From NCBI GenBank assembly GCA_964541605.1, contig CAZIQY010000007.1, positions 1-61,507 of the forward strand: DNA of 61,507 nucleotides, read 5' to 3'. Below the pieces are notes generated by a model, which was not told the origin of the DNA, did not search any database, and worked only from the letters and a program-made list of their open reading frames with translations. This document shows positions 41,686 through 50,367 of the stretch, piece by piece. Origin of the DNA: CAZIQY01 sp964541605 (GTDB lineage: Bacteria > Desulfobacterota > Syntrophia > Syntrophales > UBA2185). Positions within the stretch are counted from its first letter, which is position 1; each line of letters starts with the position of its first letter. The position numbers and the translations under genes are program-made.

Positions 41686-41991
41686 TCACTCCTTAGTGTT
41701 GTCACCCCGGGCAGCGGCTTCTTCTAAAAGCTGCTTGAGCAGGTCCTTCGTCAACTTCTTATCCGGAAACGATATCGCGTCCTGGGGACAAAAGCCTGCA
41801 CACTTATCGCACATGACAACGCAGTTGTCCGGCGCATCTACTTCCACTTTGCCGGCTTCTTCATTCATGATAAACACACCGTTCGGACAGGTTTCCATGC
41901 ATTCGCCACAGCCTATGCACTTTTCCGGATCAATTTGTGGACGCCAAGGGATTTTGTCCCTGGAAATTCCCATGTAGGTGTGTCCGCCCAT
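41686..41991 (-). CDS. Two-cluster 4Fe-4S ferredoxin
   Basis: The 101-residue small ferredoxin has CIGCGECMETCP and CVVMCDKCAGFCP, enough for two [4Fe-4S] clusters. The second motif carries an extra Cys, CxxxCxxCxxxCP. It ends in a charged helix. It lies between the Usp remnant and a small Cys protein in the arsenic-redox run, and would provide low-potential electrons to neighbouring redox proteins. Confidence 0.87.
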   Translation of the reverse strand: MGGHTYMGISRDKIPWRPQIDPEKCIGCGECMETCPNGVFIMNEEAGKVEVDAPDNCVVMCDKCAGFCPQDAISFPDKKLTKDLLKQLLEEAAARGDNTKE

Positions 41992-42017
41992 GAGTCAACT
42001 ACCCCCTTCCTCTTTTT

Positions 42018-42389
42018 TTAAGAGACTTTTTCAATGGCGGCTTTAATTTTTTCAAACACAGCAGCGGTATCTTCCTGCGCCATGCTCACGGGAATCCAAT
42101 GAACGTCATCCATCGGGACGCCCGCTTTCTCAAAGCCGTCACGGAGCAATTTCTCCTGTCTTTTTTCCGCGCAGGCAGGCGTTATGAAGGCAAGATCACC
42201 GGAAAGGATGCGTCCCATCAATCGCTCACCATCAGCCTCACACAGCCTCGGATGCAACGCGATAAATTCGATTTTATCCCCAAATTCAAGACGAATCCGT
42301 TCAGCTATCGCCCAGAAATCGATCTTTGCCATGCTGGGGCATGCGCCGCTGCACGTGCAAATCAGCACTGCCTTTTTTTTTGTTTCCAT
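42018..42389 (-). CDS. Small cysteine-containing protein, HdrA N-terminal-like
   Basis: The 123-residue product begins KKAVLICTCSGACPS and has PRLCEADGERLM and ITPACAEKRQEKLLRDGFE. This pattern recalls the N-terminal domain of heterodisulfide-reductase HdrA-like proteins, with cysteines positioned to bind a cluster or carry out thiol exchange. It has no flavin domain. It is 26 bases upstream of the two-cluster ferredoxin and may work with it. The function is not known. Confidence 0.7.
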   Translation of the reverse strand: METKKKAVLICTCSGACPSMAKIDFWAIAERIRLEFGDKIEFIALHPRLCEADGERLMGRILSGDLAFITPACAEKRQEKLLRDGFEKAGVPMDDVHWIPVSMAQEDTAAVFEKIKAAIEKVS

Positions 42390-42434
42390 TGTTACAACAC
42401 CTCATTTATAAGCGTTCTACAGGGATGTACATTA

Positions 42435-43313
42435 CTAAGGTTTTCGCAAAGCGGGAATCAGCAGCACGGGCAACTCTGCCTTACGGGAAACGTTATGGCT
42501 GACGCTTCCCAGGAAAAGCTCGCTGATGTAGCCTCTGCCCTGGCTTCCCATTATAATGAGCGTAACGCCCTTATCTTTAGATTTCTTTAAAATTTCAGGA
42601 ACCGGCATACCATAGACGATAGCTGTCTCTACTTTCTCACCTCCCAACTGAATCAAGTCAGACTTCAACCGTTCCAACCGCTCCTGATCGATCCGGTTGA
42701 ATTCTTCCAACCGGTGCTCCAAGTGTTTTTCGATACGAATCTTGTCCTGAACATGTAAGAGAGTAACACGCTTGGCACCCTTTAGAACCAGTTCTTTGAC
42801 ATAGGCGAAGGCATGCTCCGCGTTGTCGGAAAAATCCGTCGGGTAGAGAATGTGCTCCATCAAGTTTCCACAAATTGCTTCGCAGCGGGTCCGGTCTTTT
42901 GCGTCTTCGACTTTCAGGCGAACCAGCAACATTGGTTTTTTTGCATTGTGGATCAATTCCGATGCCACACCGCCAAGGCGTATTTCACTGCTCATCGTAT
43001 GTCCGTGGCTTCCCACGATTACAAGAGAGCATCCTTTTTGCGCCGCCACCCGGTCGATTTCATACTGTGGCAAACCGGGAGCAATTTCTATGTTGACTTC
43101 ATACCCCTGCTTTTCCAGAACCTCCTTTTGAGACTGCAATTTCGGCTCCACTAAGGGTGCCAGCATGTGCTGCACACTCTGAATGTGCTTGATTCCCAAA
43201 CAATGAATTAGAATCACACGCTCCGTACCCAACGCCCGAAGAGCGGCGAGACACCCGACGACGTGATCAGATGCTTCGGACAAATCCGTCGCGACCAAGA
43301 TTGATTTAAACAT
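42435..43313 (-). CDS. Tandem universal stress protein (two UspA domains)
   Basis: The 292-residue protein has two Usp domains. The first ends with IVGSHGHTMSSEIRLGGVASELI and the second with IMGSQGRGYISELFLGSVSHNV; both match the ATP-binding G-x2-G-x9-G-S type. A typical start (FKSILVATDLSEASDHV) and mid-protein restart (EHILYPTDFSDNAEHAF) are visible. It lies downstream of acr3, and the 100-base gap between them has no recognised element. Confidence 0.93.
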   Translation of the reverse strand: MFKSILVATDLSEASDHVVGCLAALRALGTERVILIHCLGIKHIQSVQHMLAPLVEPKLQSQKEVLEKQGYEVNIEIAPGLPQYEIDRVAAQKGCSLVIVGSHGHTMSSEIRLGGVASELIHNAKKPMLLVRLKVEDAKDRTRCEAICGNLMEHILYPTDFSDNAEHAFAYVKELVLKGAKRVTLLHVQDKIRIEKHLEHRLEEFNRIDQERLERLKSDLIQLGGEKVETAIVYGMPVPEILKKSKDKGVTLIIMGSQGRGYISELFLGSVSHNVSRKAELPVLLIPALRKP

Positions 43314-43413
43314 ACGATTTCCCCTTTCTTCAGGTTTCGCTCAATAAAAATGTTTCTTTACTGATATGATCTTTCCTGAGGTATTCCAAAAAATACCCTA
43401 CGCATATTGAAAG

Positions 43414-44469
43414 TCACACTTCCGCCGGGAAAAATTTCCTTTTAAAGTAAAGAGCCACATTGACCAGAATGATCAGGACCGGGACTTCAATCAAAGGCCC
43501 GATAACTGTCGCGAAGGCCTGACCGGAGTCGATGCCGTAGATAGCAATGGCCACGGCAATGGCCAGCTCAAAATCGTTGCTCCCGGCAGTAAACGAAACT
43601 GCCGTGGTCTCCGCGTAATTCCCACCGATCTTCCTCACAAAGAAGAAGGTCATGAACCACATCACAGCAAAATACAGGGTAAGGGGTATGCCCACGATCA
43701 GAACGTCAAAGGGCGACTGGATGATCTTGTTTCCCTGGCTTGAGAACATCACTACAATCGTGAACAGGAGCGCGATGAGCGTAATGGGACTGATCTTGGG
43801 CATGAATACCGTATCGAACCATTCTTCCCCTTTGACATGGATCAGGGAATAGCGGGTGATGAGGCCGGCAAAAAATGGTATGCCGAGATAGATAAAGACG
43901 GTTTTCGCCGATTCCGCCATGGAGACATTGATATTAAGGTCTTTGGCAAGTCCCAGCCAGTTCAAGGCAAGCGTGATGAAGACGTAAATATAGACAGCGT
44001 AGAAGAGAACCTGGGCGATGGCGTTGAAAGCCACAAGGCCTACGGCGAATTCCCGGTCTCCTCCTGCGAGCTCGTTCCAGACGATGACCATGGCGATGCA
44101 CCGGGCAAGCCCTACCAGAATAACGCCGATCATATACTCCGGGTAGTTTTGCAGAAAAATAATGGCTAAAACGAACATGACCACCGGGCCGATCACCCAG
44201 TTCTGAACAAGAGATACGGTCAGCAGTTTTTTGTTGTTAAACACCTTCCCCATTTTCTCGTACTTCACCCGGGCCAGGGGGGGATACATCATCAAAATCA
44301 GCCCGACAGCGATGGGTATGGACGTCGTGCCGACCTGCAGGCCGATGATGAAGTCGGAGACGCCGGGGAGAAAGTAACCGATGGCGATTCCCGCGCCGAT
44401 GGCCAGGAATATCCACAGCGTTAAAAAACGATCCAGAAACGACAACTGCTTGATGATACCGTCCGACAT
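43414..44469 (-). CDS. acr3: Acr3-family arsenite efflux permease
   Basis: The 351-residue start at MSDGIIKQLSFLDRF follows GGAGGAGAT. It has about ten helices and the Acr3 hallmark VGLARCIAMVIVWN, whose Cys is essential for arsenite transport. TAGSNDFELAIAVAIAIYG is also typical. It extrudes arsenite, probably assisted by the downstream ArsA ATPase. A small thioredoxin gene precedes it by 14 bases. Confidence 0.94.
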   Translation of the reverse strand: MSDGIIKQLSFLDRFLTLWIFLAIGAGIAIGYFLPGVSDFIIGLQVGTTSIPIAVGLILMMYPPLARVKYEKMGKVFNNKKLLTVSLVQNWVIGPVVMFVLAIIFLQNYPEYMIGVILVGLARCIAMVIVWNELAGGDREFAVGLVAFNAIAQVLFYAVYIYVFITLALNWLGLAKDLNINVSMAESAKTVFIYLGIPFFAGLITRYSLIHVKGEEWFDTVFMPKISPITLIALLFTIVVMFSSQGNKIIQSPFDVLIVGIPLTLYFAVMWFMTFFFVRKIGGNYAETTAVSFTAGSNDFELAIAVAIAIYGIDSGQAFATVIGPLIEVPVLIILVNVALYFKRKFFPAEV

Positions 44470-44483
44470 ATCTCCTCCCCTCT

Positions 44484-44717
44484 TTATTTTCCGATCCAGG
44501 TTTTTATTTCCTCTTTTTTGGGAATTTTGCCCACGGATTTGACTTTGCCGTCCACAACCACCGAGGGTGTGCCGAAGACGCCATAAGAGGCGATCTTCTT
44601 GAAATCCGTGACATGTTCGACCGCTGCGTCCGTTCCCGTTTCGGCAAGTGCCTCCTTGACCAGTTTTTCCACCTGGTAGCATTTCGCGCATCCAGGACCT
44701 AAAATTTTGATTTCCAT
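44484..44717 (-). CDS. Small thioredoxin/glutaredoxin-like protein (CxxC)
   Basis: The 77-residue protein starts at MEIKILGPGCAKCYQ (44717, AGGAGG upstream), with the CAKC site at residues 10-13 and cis-Pro in FGTPSVVVDG. It is of the redox-active disulfide protein 2 type that commonly accompanies UPF0718 permeases and arsR. It could reduce or carry thiol-bound arsenic. A longer in-frame start at 44756 is less likely. Confidence 0.88.
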   Translation of the reverse strand: MEIKILGPGCAKCYQVEKLVKEALAETGTDAAVEHVTDFKKIASYGVFGTPSVVVDGKVKSVGKIPKKEEIKTWIGK

Positions 44718-44766
44718 GGAAGTATCCTCCTCATTGATATTCATAACTGATACCATCTTTTGATCT

Positions 44767-45939
44767 TTATCTCACCAGCCAGCCATAGGCCATTCCGGTG
44801 ACGGTGGAGAGAACGACAACGATGATACAGTAAACGACAGTCTTCCTGACGCCCATAATCCCGGCGAGAGTGATCATGCTGGGGAGCGACAGGGCGGGGC
44901 CGGCAAGAAGCAATGACAGAGCCGGACCCTGTCCCATTCCGGAACCGATGAGGCCCTGAAGAATGGGCACTTCCGTCAGGGTGGCGAAATACATCAGGGC
45001 GCCGGAAACGGAAGCGAAAAGATTCGCCCAGACGGAGTTGCCGCCGACAAGGGCCGCAATGAACCGTTCGGGAATGAGCGCCTCATGTCCCGGTCTGCCC
45101 AGAAGAAAACCCGCCACGAGGACGCCGGCAAAGAGCAGCGGGAAAATCTGCTTCATGAAACCCCATGTGGCGTCGAGCCAGTTGACCAGTTCCTCTTTCT
45201 TAAACCAGGTCATGAGCATAATGGCCAGAGCAATGAGCAGGGCAACGGTCACATACCATTTAATGGTGAAGATGGCTGCCCAGAGACCACCCTCTCTCGG
45301 CACCGGTTTTGCCCAGGCGGCAAAGACGAGGATCAAAACCATTGTCAGCATGTAGAGGGCATCCTGCCAGAGGGCGCGGGACTTGTCGTTTTCGTCCGGC
45401 ATGTAGATAGCGCCAGCAGTGCGGTTGGCGTCATCTTTCCTATAGATAAACGCCATGAGAAGCCCGGCAATGACGGAAAAGACCACGGCGCCGACGGCCC
45501 TTGCCAGTCCGAGTTTCCAGCCGAGAACTTTGGCCGTCAGGACGATGGCCAAGACGTTGATGGCCGGGCCGGAGTAGAGGAAGGCCGTTGCCGGGCCGAT
45601 GCCGGCGCCCCGGGTGTAGATACCCGCAAACAGCGGCAGAACGGTGCAGGAGCAGACGGCCAAAACCGTGCCGGACACGGAGGCCACAGAATAAGACAGT
45701 ATTTTGTTGGCAGCGGCGCCGAAGTATTTCAGGACCGATGCCTGAGAAACGAATACGGCGATAGCCCCGGCGATGAAAAAAGCGGGAATAAGGCATGTCA
45801 GAACATGCTCCCGGGCGTACTCCTGGAGCATCATGAAGGATTCCAGTCCAGATTGGCGAATGACGGGGTGATCCCAAGGAATAAAATAAGCAGCCAAAAA
45901 CGCCGCAACGATCAGGGCAAGTTTAGTCCATTCTTTCAT
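44767..45939 (-). CDS. UPF0718 (ArsP-like) permease
   Basis: The 390-residue membrane protein has eight or more helices and the family core CSCTVLPLFAGIYTRGAGIG with SGPAINVLAI, repeated in the second half as TLTEVPILQGLIGSGMGQGP. Related ArsP proteins export trivalent organoarsenicals. Its place between arsR and acr3 supports a metalloid role. It is 46 bases downstream of arsR. Confidence 0.88.
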   Translation of the reverse strand: MKEWTKLALIVAAFLAAYFIPWDHPVIRQSGLESFMMLQEYAREHVLTCLIPAFFIAGAIAVFVSQASVLKYFGAAANKILSYSVASVSGTVLAVCSCTVLPLFAGIYTRGAGIGPATAFLYSGPAINVLAIVLTAKVLGWKLGLARAVGAVVFSVIAGLLMAFIYRKDDANRTAGAIYMPDENDKSRALWQDALYMLTMVLILVFAAWAKPVPREGGLWAAIFTIKWYVTVALLIALAIMLMTWFKKEELVNWLDATWGFMKQIFPLLFAGVLVAGFLLGRPGHEALIPERFIAALVGGNSVWANLFASVSGALMYFATLTEVPILQGLIGSGMGQGPALSLLLAGPALSLPSMITLAGIMGVRKTVVYCIIVVVLSTVTGMAYGWLVR

Positions 45940-45985
45940 AAGGGTAACCTTTATATATTCTTTGCTGGTAATGTGACAGGAAGCT

Positions 45986-46333
45986 TCAGGATTTTCTGCA
46001 TATTTCCTCGCGGCTGATTTCTGAAAGGTTCTTCAGGAGATTCATGACATCCGGGTCGTCGACAAGCCAGTGCTTCAGGTTTCCCAGAAGCGTGGCGGCA
46101 AAGGGACTACTGCTGCCGTCCGTCAGATAGTAATTAACCCAAAGGTCTTCTTTTCTGCGACCTACCAGGCCGGCGCTCTCCAGGGCTTTCAAATGCTTGG
46201 ATACCGTCGGCTGGGCGATTCCAAGGGCTGCCTGAATTTCACACACACAAAGCTCCTTCTGCTGAAGTATTTTCAAGAGTTTCACCCGGTTCGGGTCGGA
46301 GAGCGCTTTCATGACCTTGATAAATTCTTTCAT
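45986..46333 (-). CDS. arsR: ArsR-family arsenic-responsive repressor
   Basis: The 115-residue winged-helix repressor has the arsenite-binding ELCVCEIQAALG, placing two cysteines in the recognition-helix region as in classical ArsR. HLKALESAGLVGRRKEDLWVNY forms the wing. It should repress the whole minus-strand run from the operator at 46347-46370 and release upon binding As(III) or Sb(III). Confidence 0.93.
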   Translation of the reverse strand: MKEFIKVMKALSDPNRVKLLKILQQKELCVCEIQAALGIAQPTVSKHLKALESAGLVGRRKEDLWVNYYLTDGSSSPFAATLLGNLKHWLVDDPDVMNLLKNLSEISREEICRKS

Positions 46334-46346
46334 GGATATTTCCTCT

Positions 46347-46392
46347 CTATATTGCTGTACGGAAATATAGTCATCAAATTCATCCCTGTCAA
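46347..46392 (-). promoter_or_regulatory. ars promoter with overlapping palindromic operator
   Basis: On the minus strand, TTGACA (46392-46387), a 17-base spacer and TATATT (46369-46364) form a near-perfect sigma-70 promoter. The -10 box is embedded in the inverted repeat CTATATT (46370-46364) and AATATAG (46353-46347), with a 10-base centre. Binding of ArsR there would block polymerase. The arsR start codon lies 14 bases downstream of the palindrome. Confidence 0.85.
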
Positions 46393-46483
46393 GGATTAAT
46401 TAAAAGGAGACAAACAATCACTTTTTACGGTTTCATCATTTTATGATATATGAATCGAGAATAGTCTGAAAGGATAGACCGTT

Positions 46484-47395
46484 ATGTCCGATTCGTCCTA
46501 TCTGAAGCTGTACAAGGAAGGGAAGCTTCAGGAACGCGTCGATCAGGCCGTGAGGCTTTTGAAAAGCTGCACCCTATGCCCCAGGGACTGCCGTGTCGAC
46601 CGGCTTGCCGGGGAAACCGGTTATTGTCGGACGGGACGAAAAGCCATCGTGGCGAGCCTGCACGCGCATTTCGGGGAAGAAGCGCCGCTGGTGGGAACGG
46701 GCGGCTCCGGCACGATCTTTTTCAGTTCCTGCAATCTCCTCTGCACCTTCTGCCAGAATTTCGATATCAGCCACCTGATGGAGGGCCATGAGACCGATCC
46801 GGAGAATCTGGCGGCCATGATGCTTTCTCTCCAGCGCCGGGGGTGTCATAATATCAATTTTGTCACCCCCACCCATGTGGTCCCCCAGATCCTTGAGGGT
46901 TTAATCCTTGCTGTCGATCAAGGGTTGAGCGTACCTCTTGTTTACAATACGGGCGGGTACGACAGGGTGGATACCCTGAAGATACTTGAAGGAATTTTCG
47001 ATATCTATATGCCCGATTTCAAATTCTGGGATGAAAAATGGGCGGACCGCTTCTGCCATGCAGTGGATTATAGAAAACAGGCTACAGCGGCCATCAGGGA
47101 GATGCACCGGCAGGTCGGGGATCTCGTCATCGACAAATCGGGGGTTGCCGTAAAAGGACTGATTGTACGCCATCTGGTCATGCCGAACGATGTAGCCAAT
47201 ACCGGGAAAATCATGACATTCCTGGCGGAGAAAATTTCCAAGGACACCTACGTCAACGTCATGGACCAGTACCATCCCTGCGGCAAGGCCGTCGCTGACC
47301 CCGACATCAACCACCGGCTCACCAGAACTGAATTTGTCACCGCTGTCCGCCAGGCGAGGAATGCCGGCCTGCACCGGCTGGATTCATGGTTTTAA
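46484..47395 (+). CDS. Radical SAM protein (PflA-related, COG1313-like)
   Basis: The 303-residue protein has an N-terminal cysteine cluster (SCTLCPRDCRVDR and GYCRTG) that may bind an extra Fe-S group, then the radical SAM CNLLCTFCQN (Cx3Cx2C). GGYDRVDTLKILEGIFDIY and MPDFKFW are as in uncharacterised pyruvate-formate-lyase-activase relatives. The gene is divergent from arsR. Its end overlaps that of the convergent hydrolase by 4 bases. The substrate is unknown. Confidence 0.87.
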   Translation: MSDSSYLKLYKEGKLQERVDQAVRLLKSCTLCPRDCRVDRLAGETGYCRTGRKAIVASLHAHFGEEAPLVGTGGSGTIFFSSCNLLCTFCQNFDISHLMEGHETDPENLAAMMLSLQRRGCHNINFVTPTHVVPQILEGLILAVDQGLSVPLVYNTGGYDRVDTLKILEGIFDIYMPDFKFWDEKWADRFCHAVDYRKQATAAIREMHRQVGDLVIDKSGVAVKGLIVRHLVMPNDVANTGKIMTFLAEKISKDTYVNVMDQYHPCGKAVADPDINHRLTRTEFVTAVRQARNAGLHRLDSWF

Positions 47396-48309
47396 GCTGG
47401 TTTCTTTTCCTTCTCTTTCAGGTAATCCCACATTCCCCGAATGCTGTTCAGAGAGAAAATCTTTTCCCGGGACTGAACGTCCGGCGGAAGGGAATAATAC
47501 GGGGACAGTCCCCGATCGTTTTTCAACAGATCGGCGTAAATTTTTTCTTCGTTTAGCTCTCCCCCCGCCTTGTAATGCCTTTGCACCGTGGCCATCCAGT
47601 TATCCAGCTGGTCGAGGGCCGTGTCGAATACATTCTCCACGTCCTGCCGGAAACCGTAATGACCGAAACACACGTGGGAAACATCGAGAGCGGCAACCTT
47701 TTCGAGGGAATTGCGGTACACCTCGTAGATAAAGGGCGGCGGCGTTGCTATGCGGAGGTAGAGCGCATTCTCCAGGGGGTAGTTTATCCCTGCGACTTCG
47801 CCAAGAAATAACAGGTTGCCTATCTGATAACAGAGGTGGTTCAGGGCGTGACCGGGCGTTTCATAGGCCTTGATCTGTTCCCCGCCGATTTCTATGGGAT
47901 TTTCGAAGCCGATGTTCTTTTCGGGAATGGCAGCAATCTCGCCATACACTTCCGCCACCTTTCCCAGAAACTTGCGGGAGCCCTCCCACAGCTTGGACGG
48001 ATCCACCATGTGACGGATTCCCTTGGGGTGACAGATGACCTTCGCGTCCGGGAAGTGTTCCACCAGCACGCCCGTCCCACCGGCGTGGTCGATGTGGATA
48101 TGAGTCATCAGGATGTAATCGATTTTATTTTTCCCCAGTTTTTTTACCGCATCCACCAAAACGGGAATAGTGGAGCGGGGGCCAGGATCGACGACGATGG
48201 TTATGCCGTCAATCAGATAGACCCAACTGCTCAAGAAATTCCGGAACCCGTCAAGGGGCTGATCCAGATCCACGATGTAGAGATTTTCCAGGGGTTGGTG
48301 TATGGCCAT
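47392..48309 (-). CDS. Metallo-beta-lactamase-fold hydrolase
   Basis: This 305-residue hydrolase has the dinuclear metal motif THIHIDHAG (HxHxDH), a further His in YETPGHALNHLCYQ and HVCFGHYG at the end. Such proteins hydrolyse thioesters, lactones and glutathione adducts; the substrate cannot be told. It stands alone between the radical SAM gene (convergent) and the TlpA gene. Confidence 0.9.
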   Translation of the reverse strand: MAIHQPLENLYIVDLDQPLDGFRNFLSSWVYLIDGITIVVDPGPRSTIPVLVDAVKKLGKNKIDYILMTHIHIDHAGGTGVLVEHFPDAKVICHPKGIRHMVDPSKLWEGSRKFLGKVAEVYGEIAAIPEKNIGFENPIEIGGEQIKAYETPGHALNHLCYQIGNLLFLGEVAGINYPLENALYLRIATPPPFIYEVYRNSLEKVAALDVSHVCFGHYGFRQDVENVFDTALDQLDNWMATVQRHYKAGGELNEEKIYADLLKNDRGLSPYYSLPPDVQSREKIFSLNSIRGMWDYLKEKEKKPA

Positions 48310-48405
48310 TGTCCTTGCTCCTTTTCAAAAAAAGTCATCCAGATTGGATACGATGTGAAAATTAATACAATATCTTTTTGATGAATTCAAGACGGTACGA
48401 CGATA

Positions 48406-48924
48406 TTATTTTTTCCCGAGGGTCGTCTCAAGGAGCATGTCCATGGCCATATACTCCCGGCTTAAAACATTGCCGTCCCTGTCGATGAGGATCATGGCCG
48501 GCACACCCACAATGCCGTATGAACCGGCGACATCTCCCCGTTCGTCAAGAAGGATCGTGAATGGGATCTGGTGCTTCGACGTAAAACGCGACACCGTTTC
48601 CCTTGATTCCTGAATATCGAGCATCGCCACTTCCAGCCCCCGTTTGCCGTAGGTTTCGTAGATGCTTTTGTAGTGGGGAATCTCGGAACGGCATGTGGGG
48701 CACCAGGTGGTAATAAAAATCAGGAGGACGGGTTTTCCCTTATGACTGCTCAATTTGAAGTTTTGACCGGTCAGATTCTTCAGGGAAAAATCCGGCGCTG
48801 CCGGATCTTTTGTTTTTCGAGCCATATCCGGCGGTTTGGTGTCGGAGCAGGAAAGGGAAAATATCAGCATCAGTCCCATACATGCCATAGCTGCAGATCG
48901 CATCAAACGAAATTTTATATTCAT
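48406..48924 (-). CDS. TlpA-like thiol-disulfide lipoprotein
   Basis: The 172-residue protein has a lipoprotein signal (SLSC lipobox near residue 26) and a TlpA/ResA thioredoxin domain. The active site is TTWCPTCRSEIP and cis-Pro is in VGVPAMILIDRDG. It is tethered to the membrane outside the cytoplasm and would be kept reduced by the CcdA encoded 9 bases upstream. This is a second thioredoxin/CcdA pair beside the one at 34436-35542. Confidence 0.9.
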   Translation of the reverse strand: MNIKFRLMRSAAMACMGLMLIFSLSCSDTKPPDMARKTKDPAAPDFSLKNLTGQNFKLSSHKGKPVLLIFITTWCPTCRSEIPHYKSIYETYGKRGLEVAMLDIQESRETVSRFTSKHQIPFTILLDERGDVAGSYGIVGVPAMILIDRDGNVLSREYMAMDMLLETTLGKK

Positions 48925-48933
48925 ATCACGCCC

Positions 48934-49644
48934 CTAAATCCAGAATCCCCCCCCCTTGATGAGAAAATATTCTCCCATCGCCAGGAGTATCCATCCGGAT
49001 ATGTGACTGATCCTGACCATCCAGGCGCCGGATTTCGGCATGCTGGCCAACAGGCCGGTAAACGTTCCAAGTATGATAAGCAGTGTGCCCATTCCGAAAG
49101 CAAAAATAAAAAGAAGACCCATCCCCAACAGGATGTTCTGACTCGCGGCAACGTAACCCAACAGCACCGCAAACACGGGAGCGGTGCAGGGACCCATGAC
49201 CAGTCCTGAAACAACCCCGACTAAAAAACTGCCCACGATGCCTTTTTTTCTGGACTGCACCCTGGTTACGAAATCCGGTATCCGAACGGTCAACTCAAAA
49301 ACGCCAAGCATGGACAGCCCCATGAGTATGCAGATGTTGGCGACAATAAAATACGTCCACGGGTTTGTCTGGATCTGTCCGAACAGCCTGCCGGATAAAG
49401 CGGCTGTGGCGCCCAGCGCCGTATATGTCAGAGACATGCCCAGAACATAAATCACGGAAAGGACAAATCCCTTTATCCTTGAAACGCTGCCGTGAGCTCC
49501 GATATACGCGACCGTGATGGGGACGACCGGATAGGTGCACGGGGTAAAGCTGACCAGGACGCCTCCCAGATAGGCCGCGAGAATTGCCAGCAGAGAAGAT
49601 CCCTGCAGATAAGAGGACATTTGATTGATGAAGTTCTCGATCAT
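48934..49644 (-). CDS. ccdA: CcdA/DsbD transmembrane electron carrier
   Basis: The 236-residue, six-helix protein has the paired redox cysteines in FTPCTYPVVPITVAYIGA and MGPCTAPVFAVLLGYVA. It transfers reducing equivalents from cytoplasmic thioredoxin to the TlpA-like lipoprotein encoded next. It resembles the DsbD central domain more than the 34436 paralog does, since its first cysteine motif is canonical. Confidence 0.92.
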   Translation of the reverse strand: MIENFINQMSSYLQGSSLLAILAAYLGGVLVSFTPCTYPVVPITVAYIGAHGSVSRIKGFVLSVIYVLGMSLTYTALGATAALSGRLFGQIQTNPWTYFIVANICILMGLSMLGVFELTVRIPDFVTRVQSRKKGIVGSFLVGVVSGLVMGPCTAPVFAVLLGYVAASQNILLGMGLLFIFAFGMGTLLIILGTFTGLLASMPKSGAWMVRISHISGWILLAMGEYFLIKGGGFWI

Positions 49645-49735
49645 AACGAGAAAGGTCTTCCTTTGTCATCGCGGGTGCACGCCTCCCTTTCTTCAGACTT
49701 CCGAAGCATGTCGCCGCTATTCAAGTGGAAATCTA

Positions 49736-50176
49736 TTATCCGGCCAGTTCAACCGACACGGGCGTTACATTTATCAGGTTGTCCGACACCGGGCATCGTT
49801 CTTCCAGTTCAGCCAGGAGGGCCTTCTTTTCTTCCGGTGATAAATCCGCGTCGATTTTCACCACTGCCCTGATTCCACTGAATCCGGGCCGGTTGGCCTT
49901 GCTCTTTCCGAGAAGGACTTCCATATCAACCTCCCCGTCGACACTGACTTCCATCGCCCGCATGGTGATCCTTTTCTGTCGGGCGATGATTCGACCCACG
50001 GTCATGATGCACGATGCCAGTGACAGGAACAGCAACTCCAGAGGAGTCGGCCCCTTATCGTCCCCGCCTGCCGCCTGGGCCTGATCCACATAAACCACAT
50101 GGTTGCCAAGAGTACTCTCGATGGTGAATTTTTCGCCCATTTTTGCCTGAATCTGGAACTTTTTCAATGTGGCCAT
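49736..50176 (-). CDS. OsmC/Ohr-family protein
   Basis: The 146-residue start is MATLKKFQIQ (50176, AAGGAGGT upstream). It has GPTPLELLFLSLASCIMTVG with one redox Cys, and CPVSDNLINVTPV with the second. The pair acts as a thiol peroxidase in OsmC/Ohr proteins. It probably detoxifies organic peroxides. The 91 bases before the ccdA start hold nothing recognisable. Confidence 0.9.
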   Translation of the reverse strand: MATLKKFQIQAKMGEKFTIESTLGNHVVYVDQAQAAGGDDKGPTPLELLFLSLASCIMTVGRIIARQKRITMRAMEVSVDGEVDMEVLLGKSKANRPGFSGIRAVVKIDADLSPEEKKALLAELEERCPVSDNLINVTPVSVELAG

Positions 50177-50367
50177 AAATTTAACCTCCTTTGTCAATAC
50201 CCGCAGACGGTATCCGGTGTGATTTTTTTATATAACACGGTTAACATCTCTTTTTCCATTCATAAACGATAAGCGCCCCGTAACAAATTATTGCTTGAAC
50301 TTGCATTTGAAAGGATATATAGATCGGTAAACAGAACCAATTATAAAGGTGAAGGAGAGCTGACTGA

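Noticed and set aside
45085..46017. 310-codon plus-strand frame
   Set aside because: It is antisense to the UPF0718 permease and the end of arsR; its composition is low-complexity and not protein-like.
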